Shown: in pieces, positions 49,032 to 51,601 of the stretch
Layout: every line of letters begins with the position of its first letter
Position numbering within the stretch: the first letter of the stretch is position 1
Virus record (IMG/VR): IMGVR_UViG_3300032265_000046
Span: 1 to 51,601 of that record
From: a virus
Direction: 5' to 3' (one strand)
Length of the DNA stretch: 51,601 bases
The notes under the pieces: generated by a model
The model's input: the letters and a program-made list of their open reading frames with translations, nothing else
What the model was told of the DNA's origin: nothing
Database searches by the model: none
Position numbers and translations under genes: made by a program

Positions 49032-49207
49032 GCGTTGCGCTTGTCTACGCCCTTGTTTTGGGAGAAATTCCCATGATCACTGTTTGCCAAAGGTTGTGTC
49101 GCTGTACCCTTCTCTTTTAATTCACTGCCGTTAATCCATGCGCCAGCGGCGTTGCGTGCTTTTTGACGTACATCTTCCGATTGATACTCTTTAACTTTGT
49201 CGTCCAT
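49028..49207 (-). CDS. Very small protein after portal (59 aa)
   Basis: MDDKVKEYQSEDVRQKARNA then AGAWINGSELKEKGTATQPL is a basic-acidic peptide. AGGAG precedes the ATG at 49207, and its stop overlaps the next start (ATGA), so the gene fits exactly between portal and the 61-residue gene. No family recognised. Confidence 0.75.
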   Translation of the reverse strand: MDDKVKEYQSEDVRQKARNAAGAWINGSELKEKGTATQPLANSDHGNFSQNKGVDKRNA

Positions 49208-49208
49208 G

Positions 49209-51601
49209 TCATTCTCCTAAGTTGCGTTGCGTGGTTTGTTGCAGTTTCACAGCAGTCTGCTCCTGCTCTCTTTGCAGTTTTGCCTCTTCGACCGTTAGGT
49301 CTGCCGTCATCATCCGTTCTTTCGTAAGGTTGTTTTCGGCATTCATAGCAATACGAGTTTGCAAATCTTTGTTTTCGCGCTCCATACGCGCTTGCATTTC
49401 CTGCATCTTGATCTGATTGGTCGCTTGGTCTTGCGCCGCTCTTCTTTGCGTTTCCGCCATAGAAGCCTGCAACACAGCCTGAGCCTCGCCATCCATAGGC
49501 GGTGCCGGCGGCTTGAACTGTTGCATGACCTGACCCAATTGTTGGAGGGCGGGCATAACACCTTTGAAAACCTCAGCGGTATCCAACTTAACGTGGTCTG
49601 AAGCAATAGCCATAGCCTTGTCAATCTCTGGGGCTAGTTTGCTATCTTCATATTTGCCAAGTTTGAAGTTGGTTCCCGCAGTCACATATCCATTCATCTG
49701 ACCTGTATACCAAAGCATCATGTGTTGCTTAATGTGCTCTAGCGCCTGCGGTATGAACTTGGGCGCAATCAGGTTGTTTGATCCTAGCGTTGGGTCTAAG
49801 CCAAAGGTAAGGTGAGTTTGAATGTGCGCAAGATGGTCTTGGTTGGGATACGCAAAGGCAGACTTACCCAAAGACATCGCCGCGTTCTCATCCGCCGCGT
49901 TGAGTTCCGTAGGCTTGGATGCGTTGGGCAACAACTCCTGAATGTCAGGAATCTTTAACTGCTTGAGCATTCGACTCAGTACCGCCTTTTGGTCAAACAA
50001 CCCCGGGTTCGCAGACGACATCTGCAACACCGCCTGCATCTGAGCCATACGCTGGGTCTCAGAGAAGATGTGCGGGTCAGACACAGGGACAATGTCGCTG
50101 TTCTTTTTAAAGTCGTCACGGCTGATTGGCAATTCGGCAACGTCATCGCCCTTGCGCATATCGTCCAAGTACCAACGGTTGATGCGACCTAGCACGCCAA
50201 GCACTCGGCGCTGACTGTCATGCAATCGAGCGTGAATGGCGGAGAACACCGCGGCTCCCTGCTCAATCAATGCCTGCGTGGTTCCTACTGGGGTGTTGGC
50301 AGATGCGTCGCCAATCTTTTCCTCAGCGGTGGTGACCACGCCTTTGGCGGCGGTTGTCAGCCAACCAAGCAAAGAAAATAGCACTGGGCTGGGCGCGTTG
50401 AACGGCATGGGCATGGCAATAGAGCGGATGTCGTTCACGCCGGGGCCTGCCTCAATCTCCGTTACCTGCGTCACCTCAATGCTTTGCGATTGACCAGAAA
50501 CCTTTGCCCCCTTCAACTTCAGCATCGTTGCCGAGTTGTTGATGTGAGCGGTGTCCAACAAGGCACGCAGAGCGCCCGTCAGGGCGGCTGTTAAGCCTCC
50601 GATGAGTTGGGGTAGCCCGATAGCGTATGCGCCCCTCCAAGGGATAAATTTAAACTCAATGAGCCAATCTAACTTGGTCATCGTGTCGTCGCCCTCTTCC
50701 CAATTGCGGTACAGACCAAGCACTTTGTGCTCAAGGTCATCCAACATTAGGATGTAAGGAGCGAGTGCGCCCTTGGTTACAGGATCGTCTTCAAGTTCCA
50801 ACCATGTGTAAACGTGGTAGACCTTGCGCAGACCATCCTCGTTGTCACTCCAAGATTTACCTTCGATTTTGTCGTTGGCTTTCTCAGATGCCGTTTGCTC
50901 TGGTTCAGAAGTCGCACGGATAAAATCAATGTCACGGTACAAGCCAGCGTCAATACGGCGCTTAAACTCCATACCTGTGATGTCTTGCATCTCAGTTACG
51001 CGCTGGGCAGTGTAGAAGTTCACCGCGGCGTAGGGAAGCATTACGTTGTCAATAGGAACAAACTCAGCGCAGGGGCGCTTCTTTTGCTCGTCGTACCAGA
51101 GTTTCATGTACTGTGAGCCACCCAAAGGTAGTTGGGTAAGCAACTGCTCCTGCTCGTCGCGGAACTCTTCAATCTGCTCAGTCAACTGCCAGTTTGTCCA
51201 ATCACGCTTACGCTCGGCACGCTCGGTCTTCTCCTCAGAGGCTTCGCCCATGATTTTGGTGCGGACGGGGCCGTCTGGTGGAAACAATTCTTTAATAGCA
51301 CGAGCGGCAAAGTCCACGCAGGCTTCAGCCATAACAGGATGGACAACCTTGGATGCGCCTTGGAACTGAGCACCGCCGGGGCTGTCATTCCCCAAGCCCG
51401 TGCGCTTCAATCCCTCTTCGTACTGCTTGTCGCGGTTCTTTCGTGCTTCCTTGTCCTTCTCGATCAAGTCGATATAACGCATACCAACTTTATCTAGGTC
51501 GTATAGGTTTACCGCCTCTTCTGCTAGGTTCTCGTAGAAGTCTGCGTCTTCCTCGGGGCCTTTGTCCTCGCCCAAGCGAACAATTGCTGAACCATCTTCT
51601 A
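49209..51601 (-). CDS. Portal protein, main part (runs off the right end; N-terminus at 1-334)
   Basis: About 797 codons are present here; with the 48 residues unique to the left end the protein is about 836 residues. FQGASKVVHPVMAEACVDFA and RAIKELFPPDGPVRTKIMGE are characteristic of a large podovirus-type portal family. The central part (LVEFKFIPWRG-like, YAIGLPQLIGGLTAALTGAL) forms wing and stem; the C-terminal 130 residues (MAETQRRAAQDQATNQIKMQ) are a long coiled coil, the barrel that protrudes into the capsid. The ring is the DNA entry and exit channel and docks TerL and adaptor. Confidence 0.93.
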   Translation of the reverse strand, partial: EDGSAIVRLGEDKGPEEDADFYENLAEEAVNLYDLDKVGMRYIDLIEKDKEARKNRDKQYEEGLKRTGLGNDSPGGAQFQGASKVVHPVMAEACVDFAARAIKELFPPDGPVRTKIMGEASEEKTERAERKRDWTNWQLTEQIEEFRDEQEQLLTQLPLGGSQYMKLWYDEQKKRPCAEFVPIDNVMLPYAAVNFYTAQRVTEMQDITGMEFKRRIDAGLYRDIDFIRATSEPEQTASEKANDKIEGKSWSDNEDGLRKVYHVYTWLELEDDPVTKGALAPYILMLDDLEHKVLGLYRNWEEGDDTMTKLDWLIEFKFIPWRGAYAIGLPQLIGGLTAALTGALRALLDTAHINNSATMLKLKGAKVSGQSQSIEVTQVTEIEAGPGVNDIRSIAMPMPFNAPSPVLFSLLGWLTTAAKGVVTTAEEKIGDASANTPVGTTQALIEQGAAVFSAIHARLHDSQRRVLGVLGRINRWYLDDMRKGDDVAELPISRDDFKKNSDIVPVSDPHIFSETQRMAQMQAVLQMSSANPGLFDQKAVLSRMLKQLKIPDIQELLPNASKPTELNAADENAAMSLGKSAFAYPNQDHLAHIQTHLTFGLDPTLGSNNLIAPKFIPQALEHIKQHMMLWYTGQMNGYVTAGTNFKLGKYEDSKLAPEIDKAMAIASDHVKLDTAEVFKGVMPALQQLGQVMQQFKPPAPPMDGEAQAVLQASMAETQRRAAQDQATNQIKMQEMQARMERENKDLQTRIAMNAENNLTKERMMTADLTVEEAKLQREQEQTAVKLQQTTQRNLGE
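51386..51601. repeat. Terminal direct repeat, right copy (map closure)
   Basis: This copy matches bases 1-216 with 10 differences, at positions corresponding to 35, 59, 71, 104, 107, 119, 140, 146, 155 and 164 of the left copy. All fall at third codon positions of the portal frame; nine are silent and one exchanges Glu (left) for Asp (right). Confidence 0.9.

Noticed and set aside
1-51601. Integrase, excisionase or attachment site indicating a prophage
   Set aside because: No tyrosine or serine recombinase motif is seen in any frame of reasonable length; the Cro-like regulator alone does not prove temperate life.
1-51601. tRNA genes
   Set aside because: No cloverleaf with a TTCRANN-type T-loop was noticed by eye; a covariance search would be needed to exclude one fully.

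Overview
The window is one unit of a tailed dsDNA phage genome (Caudoviricetes), most likely a short-tailed, podovirus-like phage of an aquatic bacterium. It encodes TerS, TerL, an ~836-residue portal, scaffold, capsid protein, a gp4-like head-tail adaptor, a gp10-like tail-stabilisation protein, large internal/ejection-type proteins, many tail-fibre proteins and a lysis cassette. I see no tail tube, sheath, classical tape measure, RNA polymerase, DNA polymerase, integrase or tRNA. The host cannot be fixed from sequence. The sigma70-type promoters and GroES-like gene fit a proteobacterium; a freshwater origin is only an impression.

The ends overlap. Bases 1-216 and 51386-51601 are the same part of the portal gene, with 10 mismatches, all at third codon positions. 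The map therefore closes into a circle of about 51,385 bp. The portal gene is split across the ends: N-terminus at 1-334, remainder at 49209-51601.

Layout. (1) A short rightward operon (14335-16524) carries a DUF669-like ssDNA-binding protein with an SSB-type acidic tip and a RecB/Cas4-like nuclease. (2) Divergent from it, a leftward early operon (14231 down to 6827 or 6591) starts with a small Cro/YdaS-like repressor and a DUF1376 replication protein. It continues with RusA resolvase, a Ref-type HNH nuclease, several zinc-finger proteins, a sigma region-4-like protein and many small proteins. Three copies of a promoter cassette (7832-7896, 8594-8648, 9935-9999) reset transcription in its distal part. 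Two contain a perfect 19-bp palindrome over the -10 region, a likely operator. (3) At 6565-6771, just before the terminase genes, lies a patch of dense inverted repeats. (4) The leftward late operon runs TerS, TerL, a 1362-residue polyvalent protein and portal, crosses the map junction, and continues through GroES-like protein, scaffold, capsid, adaptor, a 10-kb tail-fibre array, lysis genes, tail proteins and ejection-type proteins. It ends at a terminator at 16523-16545, facing the rightward operon.

Features that stand out: a recurrent A-x-G-G linear motif in at least four late proteins, the operator and promoter cassette, the inverted-repeat region before terS, a probable ATT start codon in the lysis region, and the adhesin array with paired small chaperone-like proteins. 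All functions are read from sequence motifs and order; no database search was run.
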